Shown here piece after piece: positions 36,644 to 46,700 of a DNA stretch of 64,000 nucleotides (position 1 is the stretch's first letter; every line of letters begins with the position of its first letter). The translations under genes were made by a program, and so were the position numbers. The stretch is from CAWHYG01 sp963833505 (GTDB lineage: Bacteria > Eisenbacteria > RBG-16-71-46 > CAIMUX01). The DNA is taken from positions 310,001 to 374,000 of the forward strand of contig CAWHYG010000007.1 of the NCBI GenBank assembly GCA_963833505.1, read 5' to 3'. The notes under the pieces are model-generated. The model saw only the letters and a program-made list of their open reading frames with translations, had not been told where the DNA came from and did not search any database.

Positions 36644-39600
36644 ATGCTGAGACGAGGAACGGCGATCGCCATCATCGGCGGAATTCTTCTGGCCGCGGGA
36701 GCGCATGGAGAGGCGCCGCGTCTCTACGAGGTCGCGACCGCCCACCTGGACACGCAGTGGAGATGGACGGTCCGCCAGTCGATCGAGGAGTACATCCCCG
36801 CCACGCTGCACGCCAATCTCGACTTCATCGACCGCTATCCCGACTACGTCTTCAGTTTCGAGGGAGCCTTCCGCTACATGCTGGCGAAGGAGTACTACCC
36901 CGACGACTACGCGCGGCTCACGAAGGCGATCGCGGCCGGCCGCTGGCGGGTGGCAGGGAGCTGGGTCGACGCCGTGGACACCAACATCCCGGCGCCCGAG
37001 TCGCTGATCCGCCAGACGCTGTACGGCAACGGTTTCTTCCGTCGAGAGTTCGGCGTCACGAGCAAGGATGTCTTCCTTCCCGATTGTTTCGGTTTCGGCT
37101 TCGCCCTTCCGTCGATCGCGGCCCACTCTGGCCTGACCGGATTCTCGACCCAGAAGCTGGCCTGGGGATCGGCCTACGGGATTCCGTTCGACGTCGGTCT
37201 CTGGGAGGGAGTGGACGGATCGAAGCTCTTCGCGGCCCTCAATCCCGGCGAATACGTCGGAAAAATCAAGTCGGATCTCTCCGCCGACTCTTCCGTGGTC
37301 GCGACGGTCGAGCGCGAAGGCAAGACCTCCGGCACCTACGTTGCGTACAAGTACTTCGGCACCGGGGACACCGGCGGAGGTCCGACCGAAGAATCGGTGC
37401 AATGGCTCGAGAAGAGCATCCACGGCCACGGACCGGTCCATGTGCTTTCGGCCGGCTCCGACCAGATGGCGCGGGATCTGGCCGCGCTGACTCCGGAACA
37501 GCGGGAGCGCCTGCCGCAGTATCGGGGCGAGCTGGTCATGACCCGCCACGGAACCGGCTGTTATACCTCCGAAGCGGCGATGAAGCGCTGGAACCGGCGG
37601 AACGAAAAGCTGGCCGAGGCCGCCGAGCCGGCAGCGGTCGCGGCCGACTGGCTCGGCGCGTTGTTCTATCCGGCCGATCGGCTGCGGTCGGCCTGGATCC
37701 GTTTTCTCTGGCACCAGTTTCACGATGACCTGACGGGCACGAGCATTCCCGAAGCGTACTTGTACTCGTGGAACGACGAGGCCATCTCCCAGAACGTCTT
37801 CGCCGACGTCCTGGCCGCCTCCTCCGGGGCGGTCTGCCGGGCGCTCGATACCCGGGTTCGCGGCGTGCCCATCGTCGTGTACAACCCGCTTTCGATTGAG
37901 CGGGAGGATCCGGTGGAGGCCACCGTGACCTTCGACGGCGGCGTACCGCCCGCCGTGGGCGTGTTCGACCCGGAGAAACGGGAGGTGCCCTCGGAAGCGG
38001 TCCGGGTTTCCGATCACGAGCTGGCGGTGACCTTCCTCGCCCGGGTTTCGTCCCTGGGCTGGGCGGTCTATGACGTCCGTCCGTCCGTCCGTCCGTGCCG
38101 CCTCGAGAGCAGTGTGAAAGTCGGCTTGGACGGGGCATCGAGCCCGGTGGGCGCGATCCGGACGTCGACCGGCGTGTCCGGTGCGACCGCGGGTGGATCC
38201 GGTGACGGGGCGAATTCCGGATCGGACCGCGGCGCGGCGCCCTCCGCGCGCGCGGAGCAGGGTGGCGGATGGCTGGAGAATCCTCGCTATCGGGTTCATG
38301 TGAACGGCCGGGGCGACATCGATTCGATCTTTGACCGGAAAGCGGTCTGCGAAGTCCTGGCTGCGCCCTTGCGGCTGGAGCTGCTGTCCGACGCTCCCAA
38401 GAACTGGGCCGCCTGGGAGATCCAGTACGAGGACCTCGAGGCGGCTCCGCGAGGTTTCGTGGGGGACTCGCTCGGGGCCGGGTCCGGCATCGGCTCGGCA
38501 TCCGACTCGGGCTCCGGCCCGGCCGTTCGCGTCGTCGAAACCGGGCCCGCGCGCGTGGCGCTTCAGGTTGTACGCACCAAGGACGGATCGAAGTTCCGCC
38601 AGACGATCCGGCTCGGCGCGGGAGGCGCCGCGGATCGGCTGGAGATCGCGACGTCCATCGATTGGAGAACTCCGGGAACGCTGCTCGAAGCCGTCTTCCC
38701 GTTCGCCGCCCATGCCGATTCCGCCGTTTACGACCTCGGTCTGGGCACGATCGCGCGGGGAACCGATCGGCCGCAGCTTTACGAGGTGCCGGGGCAGGAA
38801 TGGGCCGACCTCACGGGTTCCGACGGGACCTACGGCGCCGCGGTGCTCAACGACTGCAAGTACGGATGGGACAAGCCGGACGACCACACGCTCCGGCTGA
38901 CGCTCCTGCATACCCCGGCGGTGAACGACAACTGGGGTTGGATCAAGGACCAGCGATCGATGGATCTCGGTCACCACGAGATGACCTGGGCGGTCTGTGG
39001 GCATCCGGGAGACTGGAGCAGCGGCGGTGTGGCCTGGCAGGCGGAGCGACTGAATCAACCGCTTCGCGCGTTCCAGGCGAAGCCGGCTGCGGGCCCGCTC
39101 GGACGGCAGTTCTCGCTGGCCCAGGTGATCACGGGGGGTGCGGCGCCCGCCGTCGCCATCCGTGCGCTCAAGGGGTTCGAGGGAGTTCCGGAGCCCGATT
39201 CCGTCTCGCGCGCCGTGACGCGGCCGGGCTCGGGCGGCGCGTCCTCCGAGATCGTGGTCCGTCTTCAGGAGCTGGAAGGCCGGCCGCAGGAAAACGTGCG
39301 CGTCGCGCTGGCCGCTCCGATCGTATCGGTGCGGGAGGTGAACGGCGCCGAGGAGCCGTTGTGCGCAGTGGCAGGTGGCGCGGGAACAACCTCGGGCGTC
39401 GCTGGAGATCGGAGAGCGACGGCGGTGAACCCGGGAGGATCCGGAGCCGCGAGGTTGGAGAACGGCGAACTCGTCGTCTCGTTCCGGCCCTATCAGCCGC
39501 GCGCCTTCGCGATCCGGATCGCGCTTCCGAGGGCCCGCTTGTCCGGTCCGGTGACGCGTTGCCTGGGCCTGCCGTTCGACCTCGCCGGCATCACCGTCCA

Positions 39601-40915
39601 CGGGGCGACGGAGCCGGTCGGATTCGACGGAGAGGGCCGGAGCCTTCCCGGCGAGCTTCTTCCCGACACGCTCATGTCCGCGGGAATCCCCTTTGTCACC
39701 GGCCCGCGCGGGCCGGGCGCGCTCAATGTCCTGACCTGCCGCGGCCAGGAGCTGCCAGTCTCGGGTTCCGGCGAGCGATGGAATCGTCTCTATCTTCTCG
39801 CGGCCGCCGCGGGCGGCGATCGGCCCGCGATCTTCACCATCGACGGCCGCCCGACCCGGCTCTGGATCCAGGACGCCGAAGAGCCGATCGGGCAGTGGAA
39901 CTGCCGCCTCGTCGCCGGGAAGCTGGTCGAGGATCCGGCCGATATCCTGCCGGGATATGTGAAAGCCGCGCCGGTCGCCTGGGTTGGCACTCATCTGCAC
40001 ACCGCGGATGGGAAATGTGAGGCCTACGCGTTCGGCCATGTCTTCCGGTATCGGATCGATCTGCCGGCCGGCGCCCGCAGCGTCCGGCTTCCGGATGACC
40101 CGGCGGTCCGCCTCCTGGCGGCGACCCTGGCCCGGAACGACGATGACGAGGCCGTTTCCGCCGAGCCCATCGTCGAGATTCCGCGAGCGTCGCTCGTGAA
40201 GATCCACGCGGATCACGCCGACTTCCTGGATTCCGTGCGCGTGGCGTTGAGCTCGCCCACCCCGGAGGCCACGATCCGCTACAGCCTGGATGGGAGCGAT
40301 CCTGGTTCCGGGACGGTCTATGCCGGACCTTTCCCGATCCGAAGCTCGTGCCGGCTTCAGGCCAGGGCGATCGCGCCCGGCTACGACAGCGGGTTCAATG
40401 CCCGACTGGCTTTCACGAAGCTGACCTTGCGCGAGCCGGAGCCGGAACCGACGGCGACCGGGACCGGCTCCGGGCGCCTCCTGCCCGGACTCTCCTGCCG
40501 GTACTTCGAAGGGGAGTGGCAGAAGCTGCCCGACTTCGCCGCGCTCTCGCCGGCAAGGGAGGGCGTGGTTTCCGAGGTCGCTGCGCCTTCCTTCGCGCGG
40601 GCCGAGAAATACGGGCTCGAGCTGCGGGGCTACCTGCGGGCGCCCGCGGACGGGCTGTACGTGCTGCACCTGTTCTCCGACGACGGCAGCGCGCTCTGGA
40701 TGGGGGACGAGAAGATGATCGACAATGACGGAGTTCACGGCCGGGGGGAGGTCGACGTCCGCATCGCGCTCAAGGCTGGGTTGCACCCGATCCGGATCGC
40801 GTACTTCCAGGGTCTGGGGGACAAGACGCTCGAGCTCTGGTGGGAGGGGCCTGGAATCAAGCTGGATCAGGTTCCGGCCGCCGCGTTCTGCCACACGGAG
40901 GCCCAAGGGCATTGA
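36644..40915 (+). CDS. Secreted GH38 alpha-mannosidase with chitobiase-C-like and PA14 domains
   Basis: 1423 residues with a signal peptide (ILLAAGAHG). The GH38 catalytic domain shows ATAHLDTQWRW (zinc ligands H34, D36), VAGSWVDAVDTN, and the nucleophile segment FLPDCFGFGFALPS (D147). Family members hydrolyse alpha-mannosides. Central beta domains with three Gly/Ser-rich inserts follow (about 495-545, 605-627, 906-935). Next is an Ig-like unit with TIRYSLDGSDPGSGTVYAGP (chitobiase C-terminal type, about 1190-1260) and a C-terminal PA14 domain with YFEGEW and LFSDDGSALWMGDEKMIDN. GGAGG precedes the ATG, which is 1 base after the permease stop, so it is the last gene of the sugar-import operon. 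Predicted role: release of mannose or mannosides outside the inner membrane for uptake. Confidence 0.9.
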   Translation: MLRRGTAIAIIGGILLAAGAHGEAPRLYEVATAHLDTQWRWTVRQSIEEYIPATLHANLDFIDRYPDYVFSFEGAFRYMLAKEYYPDDYARLTKAIAAGRWRVAGSWVDAVDTNIPAPESLIRQTLYGNGFFRREFGVTSKDVFLPDCFGFGFALPSIAAHSGLTGFSTQKLAWGSAYGIPFDVGLWEGVDGSKLFAALNPGEYVGKIKSDLSADSSVVATVEREGKTSGTYVAYKYFGTGDTGGGPTEESVQWLEKSIHGHGPVHVLSAGSDQMARDLAALTPEQRERLPQYRGELVMTRHGTGCYTSEAAMKRWNRRNEKLAEAAEPAAVAADWLGALFYPADRLRSAWIRFLWHQFHDDLTGTSIPEAYLYSWNDEAISQNVFADVLAASSGAVCRALDTRVRGVPIVVYNPLSIEREDPVEATVTFDGGVPPAVGVFDPEKREVPSEAVRVSDHELAVTFLARVSSLGWAVYDVRPSVRPCRLESSVKVGLDGASSPVGAIRTSTGVSGATAGGSGDGANSGSDRGAAPSARAEQGGGWLENPRYRVHVNGRGDIDSIFDRKAVCEVLAAPLRLELLSDAPKNWAAWEIQYEDLEAAPRGFVGDSLGAGSGIGSASDSGSGPAVRVVETGPARVALQVVRTKDGSKFRQTIRLGAGGAADRLEIATSIDWRTPGTLLEAVFPFAAHADSAVYDLGLGTIARGTDRPQLYEVPGQEWADLTGSDGTYGAAVLNDCKYGWDKPDDHTLRLTLLHTPAVNDNWGWIKDQRSMDLGHHEMTWAVCGHPGDWSSGGVAWQAERLNQPLRAFQAKPAAGPLGRQFSLAQVITGGAAPAVAIRALKGFEGVPEPDSVSRAVTRPGSGGASSEIVVRLQELEGRPQENVRVALAAPIVSVREVNGAEEPLCAVAGGAGTTSGVAGDRRATAVNPGGSGAARLENGELVVSFRPYQPRAFAIRIALPRARLSGPVTRCLGLPFDLAGITVHGATEPVGFDGEGRSLPGELLPDTLMSAGIPFVTGPRGPGALNVLTCRGQELPVSGSGERWNRLYLLAAAAGGDRPAIFTIDGRPTRLWIQDAEEPIGQWNCRLVAGKLVEDPADILPGYVKAAPVAWVGTHLHTADGKCEAYAFGHVFRYRIDLPAGARSVRLPDDPAVRLLAATLARNDDDEAVSAEPIVEIPRASLVKIHADHADFLDSVRVALSSPTPEATIRYSLDGSDPGSGTVYAGPFPIRSSCRLQARAIAPGYDSGFNARLAFTKLTLREPEPEPTATGTGSGRLLPGLSCRYFEGEWQKLPDFAALSPAREGVVSEVAAPSFARAEKYGLELRGYLRAPADGLYVLHLFSDDGSALWMGDEKMIDNDGVHGRGEVDVRIALKAGLHPIRIAYFQGLGDKTLELWWEGPGIKLDQVPAAAFCHTEAQGH

Positions 40916-40985
40916 GCCCACGGTTCCGACGTTCCGGGAGAGGCTTGGATCGGGATTCGGCGGTTGCGCCGAAAGGGTCCGGTAC

Positions 40986-41013
40986 TTGAGACCCGTCGGA
41001 GTGCGGGTATACT
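40986..41013 (+). promoter_or_regulatory. Sigma70-type promoter for the PIG-L/flippase pair
   Basis: TTGAGA (40986-40991), 16 bases, TATACT (41008-41013), about 45 bases before the GTG start at 41066. It separates this pair from the mannosidase operon transcriptionally. Confidence 0.55.
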
Positions 41014-41065
41014 GGCGGGTCTGCCGTGACCGCGACCAGGAACGCAACCGGAAGAGGAGGTACAG

Positions 41066-41785
41066 GTGAGTCCAGAGGGGCAGTTCGACGTGGTGATCTT
41101 CGGACCCCACCCGGACGACGTGGAAATGAGCATGGCCGGGACGGTGATCCGGCTGGTGGAAGCAGGCAAGCGGGTCTTGAACGTGAGCCTGACCGCAGGC
41201 GAGCGCGGGACCTACGGCACGCCGAAGACGCGCGCCCAGGAGTTCGCGGCCGCCAACCGGGTCATGGGTTCCGAGGGATTGCTGCTCGATTTCCCCGACA
41301 CCGCCGTGGCCAATGACCAGGAGGGAAGGCTCAAGATCGCCCGGGTCGTCCGCACCTATCGGCCCGTGGTCGTCTTCGCCCCCTATCACACGAATCGTTT
41401 CGGACACCTGGACGGATCCGCCAACGTCGACCATCCCGCGACCGGGCAGGTCGCGCGGGACGGAGTGAAGCTGGCCCGTTTCCGCAACCTCCTGCCGGAG
41501 CTGCCTCCCCACGAGGTCGGCTCCCTGTACTACTTCATGGTCCCGAAGGATCTTCTCCCGACGATTGTCGTGGACGTGACCGGCGTCATCGATCGCGTGG
41601 AAATGGCGATCCGGGCCTATGTCACCCAGATGGCCATCCATCGCCGGGAGAATCGGATCCTCGAGCTGCTCGATACCATGCGCCGGTATCACGGAATCCG
41701 GATCGGCCGGAGTTACGGCGAGGCCTTTCTGAGCGACGAGGCGCTGTCCTTCGGTCCGTTGGAGTTTTTCGGTCCCCGCGAGTGA
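41066..41785 (+). CDS. PIG-L (LmbE-like) zinc deacetylase
   Basis: 239 residues, zinc-dependent N-deacetylase. Seen: FGPHPDDVEMSMAGTV (zinc ligands H15, D18), SLTAGERGTYGTP, PYHTNRFGHLDGS and a later NVDHPATG with the third His. The pattern GPHPDDxEMSMAGT and the RGTYGT loop resemble BshB1 of bacillithiol synthesis, but no other bacillithiol gene is here. The flippase partner instead suggests an amino-sugar deacetylase in surface-glycan work. GTG start with GAGGAGG 5 bases upstream. The stop overlaps the flippase start (GTGA), so they are translationally coupled. Confidence 0.88.
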   Translation: MSPEGQFDVVIFGPHPDDVEMSMAGTVIRLVEAGKRVLNVSLTAGERGTYGTPKTRAQEFAAANRVMGSEGLLLDFPDTAVANDQEGRLKIARVVRTYRPVVVFAPYHTNRFGHLDGSANVDHPATGQVARDGVKLARFRNLLPELPPHEVGSLYYFMVPKDLLPTIVVDVTGVIDRVEMAIRAYVTQMAIHRRENRILELLDTMRRYHGIRIGRSYGEAFLSDEALSFGPLEFFGPRE

Positions 41786-43356
41786 ACGCGGAAGCCGAGA
41801 CAGCGACGGCGCGGCCTCCCGGCGGTCTCTCCGGCCTGGCGGCGCGAAACGCCGCCTCCGCCGTGGTCAGCCGCGTCGCTTCGATCCTGCTGGGTCTGGT
41901 GCTGACTCCGTTCATTCTGCATCGGCTGGGCAGCACGCTCTACGGCCTCATGACCGCGACCAGTTCGGGCTTCGAATACCTCACGCTCATGCGCGGGGGC
42001 CTGGGCGCCGCCATGCGCCGCCACGTGACCATCCGCGTCCACGACGGCCGGAGCGACGAAGTGCGCCGCCATTACGCCGCCGGGTTCTGGTGGGGTCTGA
42101 TCCTCCGAGTGCCCATCTTGATCGCCGGCCTTCTGGCGGCCGGTCCTCTCTGCCGGTGGATCGGAATTCCCGCGGGCCTGATGGCGGATGCGGTCACCGG
42201 CGTCCGGTTTCTCGTGGCCGGGGCGGTGGTCTCCGACGCCGCTGCCATCTTCGAAGTCGGGCCGTACGCCAGTGGGAATCTCGTCGGGCTCTCCATGGTC
42301 CGGACGATGGGCGTCGGGGTCCGCCTCGCCGTCGTCGTGGCGGCCTTCCTGCTGTTCCGGCCGACCCTCGGTCTGTACGGGGCCGCTCTCATCGTGGTGC
42401 AGATCGTGATCCTGTTCATGCTGGCGGTCCTGGCCCAGCGCTCGCGGGTGGTCGGCCCCGTCGTGCCCGCTCCCTATCTGGGGGATGACCGGATCCGAAA
42501 GGACCTGTTCAGCTACGGCGGACTGGCCCTGCTCGGACAGGCCGCGGCGGTCCTATGGGTCACGACCGACAACCTGCTCATCGGGCGGTTCTACGGGGCA
42601 GCCGCGGTCACGCTCTATTCCATCGGCGCGCGTTGGATGCCGCAGATCCGGGACTTCCTGGGCACCATGACCCAGTCCTTGACGCCGCTCTTCACCCAGC
42701 TCGAGGCCACGGCTCCCGAAAAGAGAACGCAGGCGGCGCTCCTCCGGACGGTCGGGGTCACCTCGGCGCTGGCCGTTCCGATCTGCCTCGTGCCCTGCGT
42801 TCTCGGGGATCTTTTCATCCGCCGCTGGGTCGGCCCCGAGTATCATGCCGCGTTTGCCATCCTGGTCGTTTCTCTCGCCCCGCTCCTGCTCGACATCGCG
42901 TTCTCGCCGATCTGGTTCGTTCTGCTCGCGCGCGGCAAGATCGGCTGGGTTTCGACCGGAGAGATGATCGTCGCGGTGGGGAACGTGGCGATCAGCCTGG
43001 TCCTTGCGCTGCCGCTCAAGCTCGGGATCCTCGGCTTTGCGCTGGGAAACACCCTCGCGCTCCTGGCCCGGAATCTCCTCTTGCGGCCTCTGGCCATCCG
43101 AAAGGAGCCATCCGTTCCGCCGCTCGGCCTGTTCATCCTGCCCACGCTTCGCGCGATCGCCGGGGGCGCGCCGGCGCTGATCCTGCTTTACCTGGCTCGG
43201 CCCTGGTACGGAGGCTCTCTGGTCGCGGTCGTCGGGGCGGGCCTGGTCTCCGGAGTGCTCTGTCTGGCCGGGTCCGCGCTTTTGGCGGTCGGGCCGGCGT
43301 CGATCCGGCATCTGGCGCTGGCGCTCATTCCGTCGGGGCGCAATCGGCGGAGCTGA
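41782..43356 (+). CDS. Lipid-linked oligosaccharide flippase (MOP superfamily, Wzx-like)
   Basis: 524 residues with about 12-14 hydrophobic segments. A cytoplasmic Ala/Arg-rich start is followed by ARNAASAVVSRVASILLGLVLTPFILHRLGSTLYGL, the usual first two helices of polysaccharide-biosynthesis flippases (a Wzx/MATE-like fold); a mid-protein segment with TTDNLLIGRFYGAAAVTLYSIG is also characteristic. It would move an undecaprenyl- or similar lipid-linked glycan across the inner membrane. Coupled to the PIG-L deacetylase, it may belong to a small surface-glycan module; no polymerase is nearby. Confidence 0.85.
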   Translation: MNAEAETATARPPGGLSGLAARNAASAVVSRVASILLGLVLTPFILHRLGSTLYGLMTATSSGFEYLTLMRGGLGAAMRRHVTIRVHDGRSDEVRRHYAAGFWWGLILRVPILIAGLLAAGPLCRWIGIPAGLMADAVTGVRFLVAGAVVSDAAAIFEVGPYASGNLVGLSMVRTMGVGVRLAVVVAAFLLFRPTLGLYGAALIVVQIVILFMLAVLAQRSRVVGPVVPAPYLGDDRIRKDLFSYGGLALLGQAAAVLWVTTDNLLIGRFYGAAAVTLYSIGARWMPQIRDFLGTMTQSLTPLFTQLEATAPEKRTQAALLRTVGVTSALAVPICLVPCVLGDLFIRRWVGPEYHAAFAILVVSLAPLLLDIAFSPIWFVLLARGKIGWVSTGEMIVAVGNVAISLVLALPLKLGILGFALGNTLALLARNLLLRPLAIRKEPSVPPLGLFILPTLRAIAGGAPALILLYLARPWYGGSLVAVVGAGLVSGVLCLAGSALLAVGPASIRHLALALIPSGRNRRS

Positions 43357-43493
43357 GCCGGGGCGGGCCGTCCGTGCGGCGGCGCCGCCCATCCCAGACG
43401 CCTTCGCGAATTGGAACCGTTCGCCCGGGATTCCATCAGCGCGAAATTCTGCCGATCTCTTTCGAGGTGTGCATCGAGCCGTAGATCCGATGC

Positions 43494-43522
43494 TTGACAG
43501 GTTCTCCAACAAGGCGTAACCT
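43494..43522 (+). promoter_or_regulatory. Sigma70-type promoter for the S8 peptidase
   Basis: TTGACA (43494-43499), 17 bases, TAACCT (43517-43522). The -35 is a perfect consensus. The predicted leader to the ATG is about 175 bases. The rest of the 348-base gap 43357-43704 shows a short GC palindrome near 43380 and the leader hairpin at 43649, with no gene. Confidence 0.6.
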
Positions 43523-43648
43523 GCGTTCGTCTGTGAACGGCTTTCGATCAATCGGGTCTTGTTGAACTCCGCGAGCGCCGGTGGCGGTCGCGACGCCCTC
43601 CGCCCTGGGGCATCGGGCACCGGGTGGCACTGAGATAGAAGCGGTGCG

Positions 43649-43666
43649 GCCGCGTTTCGACGCGGC
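43649..43666 (+). promoter_or_regulatory. UUCG-loop hairpin in the peptidase leader
   Basis: A 7-bp perfect stem (GCCGCGT/ACGCGGC) capped by a stable TTCG tetraloop, 38 bases before the start codon of the S8 peptidase. It could influence mRNA stability or initiation. No known riboswitch consensus was recognised around it. Confidence 0.4.
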
Positions 43667-43704
43667 GGGTAACAGCTTGCGTGTGCGAAAATAGGAGGGT
43701 TCCA

Positions 43705-46700
43705 ATGCGTTCGAGTGCAGCCACCCGAGTCGGCCCGAGAACCTATCGCAGTTGTTCGGTTTCGCAGCAGGGGAAGTCATGGCGGGCCCCGGGCCCCCGG
43801 TTCCTCTCCTCTCCTCTCCTCTCCTCTCCTCTCCTCTCCTCTCCTCTCCTCTCTCCCCGGCGGAGCCTCCCTCGCCAGCGCGGCCGTGAGCGTCGGATCG
43901 GTATCACCGCGTCCGTCTGCGCGTTTGCGCTGGTCCTGGCCGGTGTGACCTTGGCCGGCCGAGCTGCGGCCGGGCCTAATGCCGGAGGCGTTCTGTTCCT
44001 TGCCGCCGATACGACCGCGGTGGTGGATTCCAGCTACTGCGGCGCCACTCCCCTTCCCGCCTGCTCACTCTCCGTAGTGAGCCTTCCCATGTGGAACCCG
44101 ACCACCACGGTGTTCCGCGTCTGGGCCGCGTTTCCGCCGGACTCGTCGCCAAGGCTGAAGGGTCTCACGTTCGGGCTCAGGTATGATCCGGCCAAGGTCG
44201 TCCTCCTGAACTACGGGACCTGCGGCGACTTTGAGTTGCCCGGTCCGGGCTGGCCCGGCACTGGAACCGGGACGAGCATGCTCTGGGATGCGGCCCAGAC
44301 GTCCAATCCGGTGGAGGCATACTGGTTCCAAGGTTACGCGTACAGCTACGTGGATGGGGACACGACGTCGCTGGCGCTGACTCCGCATCCGGATCAGGGA
44401 GGCTACTTCGTTGACGATGCGAAGCCGGGGGCGCTGGATCCGATCGCGGCCTACGGGGCGATCGGGTTTGGGACGGTGGGCAAGCTGCCCTGTCCCGTGG
44501 ACCAGGGCGGGCAAGATGGGGTGCAGTGGATCCATCAGAGTCAGCCGGGCAGTGGCCAGCCTCCGGACACGTCCGGGACGCTGCCTCCGGACCTCCCGCC
44601 GTCGAATGCGGTCGACCTTGTTCTTCCGCCCGGTGTGATGCAGTTCAACCCCAACGAGGCTGACCCGGTAGCCATCGGCTCGGTGCAGTTCGGCAACTCC
44701 ACGCTGCGGAGCGTCCTGATCGGAGGGAACGCCGAGACGATCCAGAAGAGCTTCCCCGGGGGGACCCCGGCCGATACAACCGCTACCACGGCTGACGGCC
44801 AGCAGGTGCGCATTCCGGACCTCTCCGGATTCTACGAGGTGAAGTTCGCCTCTCCCGCCGACGCCCAGGCTTGCACGCCGCTCCTGCGCGACCTGAGTTC
44901 GGTGACCCTGGCCGACCTGGTCCCGGAGCGCCATTACGTTGTTTCCGCTCCGAACGACCCGTTCTACGATGACTTCTGTGTCTGGCCCCACGACGCCCAA
45001 TGGTTCCTCCGCAACGACGGCTATCGCCAACTGGCGTATTGCACGAACTCAGTCAGCGGTCAGGACATCGGTGCCGAGTACGCCTGGCAACAGGCCGGCG
45101 GCTATGGGGACAGCACCGTCGTGATCGGTGAGGTCGACACGGGCATTCTCGGGGGCATGGCGCAGGGGCCTTCCCACCCGGACCTGCGGGTCATACCGCT
45201 CAGCGAGGACGAGCGCAGGCTCATCGATACGAACCCCGGGGTCGACTGGTGCGACGCGCACGGCACCGTGATGGCCGGGATCGCGGCGGCCAAGACAAAC
45301 AACAGCCTCGGTGTCGCCGGTGTATGCGGGGGGTGCTCGCTTCTCGACATAGACGTCTCCACGTGCGATTCGCTGGCATGCACCCTGCACCAGAACTGTA
45401 TCTACCCGTCGGCGGAGTATTACAAGTACTTGGGGGCCGCGCTGCAGGTGCAGCTTCCCTACAGCGCGGCAGTTCGCGTGTTCGACATGCCGTTCTCTAC
45501 CCCCGGATCCGCGGGCCACGCGGAGGTTGCCGCCCTGTGGACCGTCTATCTGCAGGGCGTTGCACTCGTGGCTGCAAGCGATGATTCGAGCTTTACCGCA
45601 CCGGCCTATTACACCCCCGCCCACATACCCTTCGTGTGCGGCGCCGGCGGTTCGACCTGGGCCGGCCTGTTCTTCGACTCCAGCACCTCCTGCTACCGGC
45701 CGAAACGCCATGGCACGGCCGCCGGCTCCATGATCCACCTCTGCGCTCCGGCCAGCGGGGAGTTTCCGAGCACGTATCCGACGTCTGGAGCGTGTTCGGA
45801 CCCGGGAAATGGCGACGGTCTGTATTACGGTACGGAGGGGCTGTGCTCCGGCGCAGCCGCCCAGACGGCCGGCGCGATCGGCTTGCTTCAGTCGATGGCG
45901 GTTCGGCACTGGGGCCAAGGGCTTCCGGCGGACGCCGTGGTCGGGATTCTCGAGACGACGGCTGTCCCCTTTGCCGGGGATCCCAAGCTCACCGATCCAT
46001 GCACGTCATGCCCGCGTTTCGAGTATGGCCGTGGTATCCTCAACGTCGGAGCCGCCGCCGAAGTCGTGCGGAACCTCACGAACCGCGGGACCATCCGTGC
46101 CTGCTACGCTCGGAAATCCGGCGGGGACATCGTGCCCGGTACCTGGAGCTACGTGGCCATCGACTCGTTCACGGTGCAGGGACAGCCGTGGTACGAGTTC
46201 AAGGCATCGGCGGAGGTGACGTACTCCTACCACTCCTGGGTCAGGCGGGCCGGTACAGACTGCGTGACGAACACGTTCGCCAGTTGCTGCAGGGACCCGT
46301 ACGACCGAATCTACCTGGCCACGATGAAGGCTCCGGTTCACGACTGTCATTACGACATGGACGCTTCCGGCAACCTGATCATCGTGGGCTACGACTACGC
46401 CCAGAAGCTGCCGACCGGGCAGTTGCAGTACCTGGTGGGCGAAGACAATGTCGTGATGCAGTACGATGCGATCTGGGAGCCGGTCGCGGTCGCCGACAGC
46501 AGCCGTCTTTCAACGGGGAGCGACGTCAGGCTGGCGCGCCCGGCATGCCCCGCTCGGCCGCCCATCGCGTTGCGGTACTGGACTGAGGGCCGCGGGGCTG
46601 TGGAGGCGCGGGTGGTCGACGCCGCCGGCAGGGTGGTTTGGGAGCGGCGCCTGGATCAGGGACCGAGAGGATGGCAAGGGCTGAGTTGGGATGGGCGGGA

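Noticed and set aside
36497..41692. 1731-codon open frame on the minus strand opposite the mannosidase
   Set aside because: It covers three unrelated plus-strand genes and has shadow composition without any domain.
43523..43704. Riboswitch in the S8 peptidase leader
   Set aside because: Only one short stable hairpin is visible; no match to cyclic-di-GMP or other consensus cores I know.
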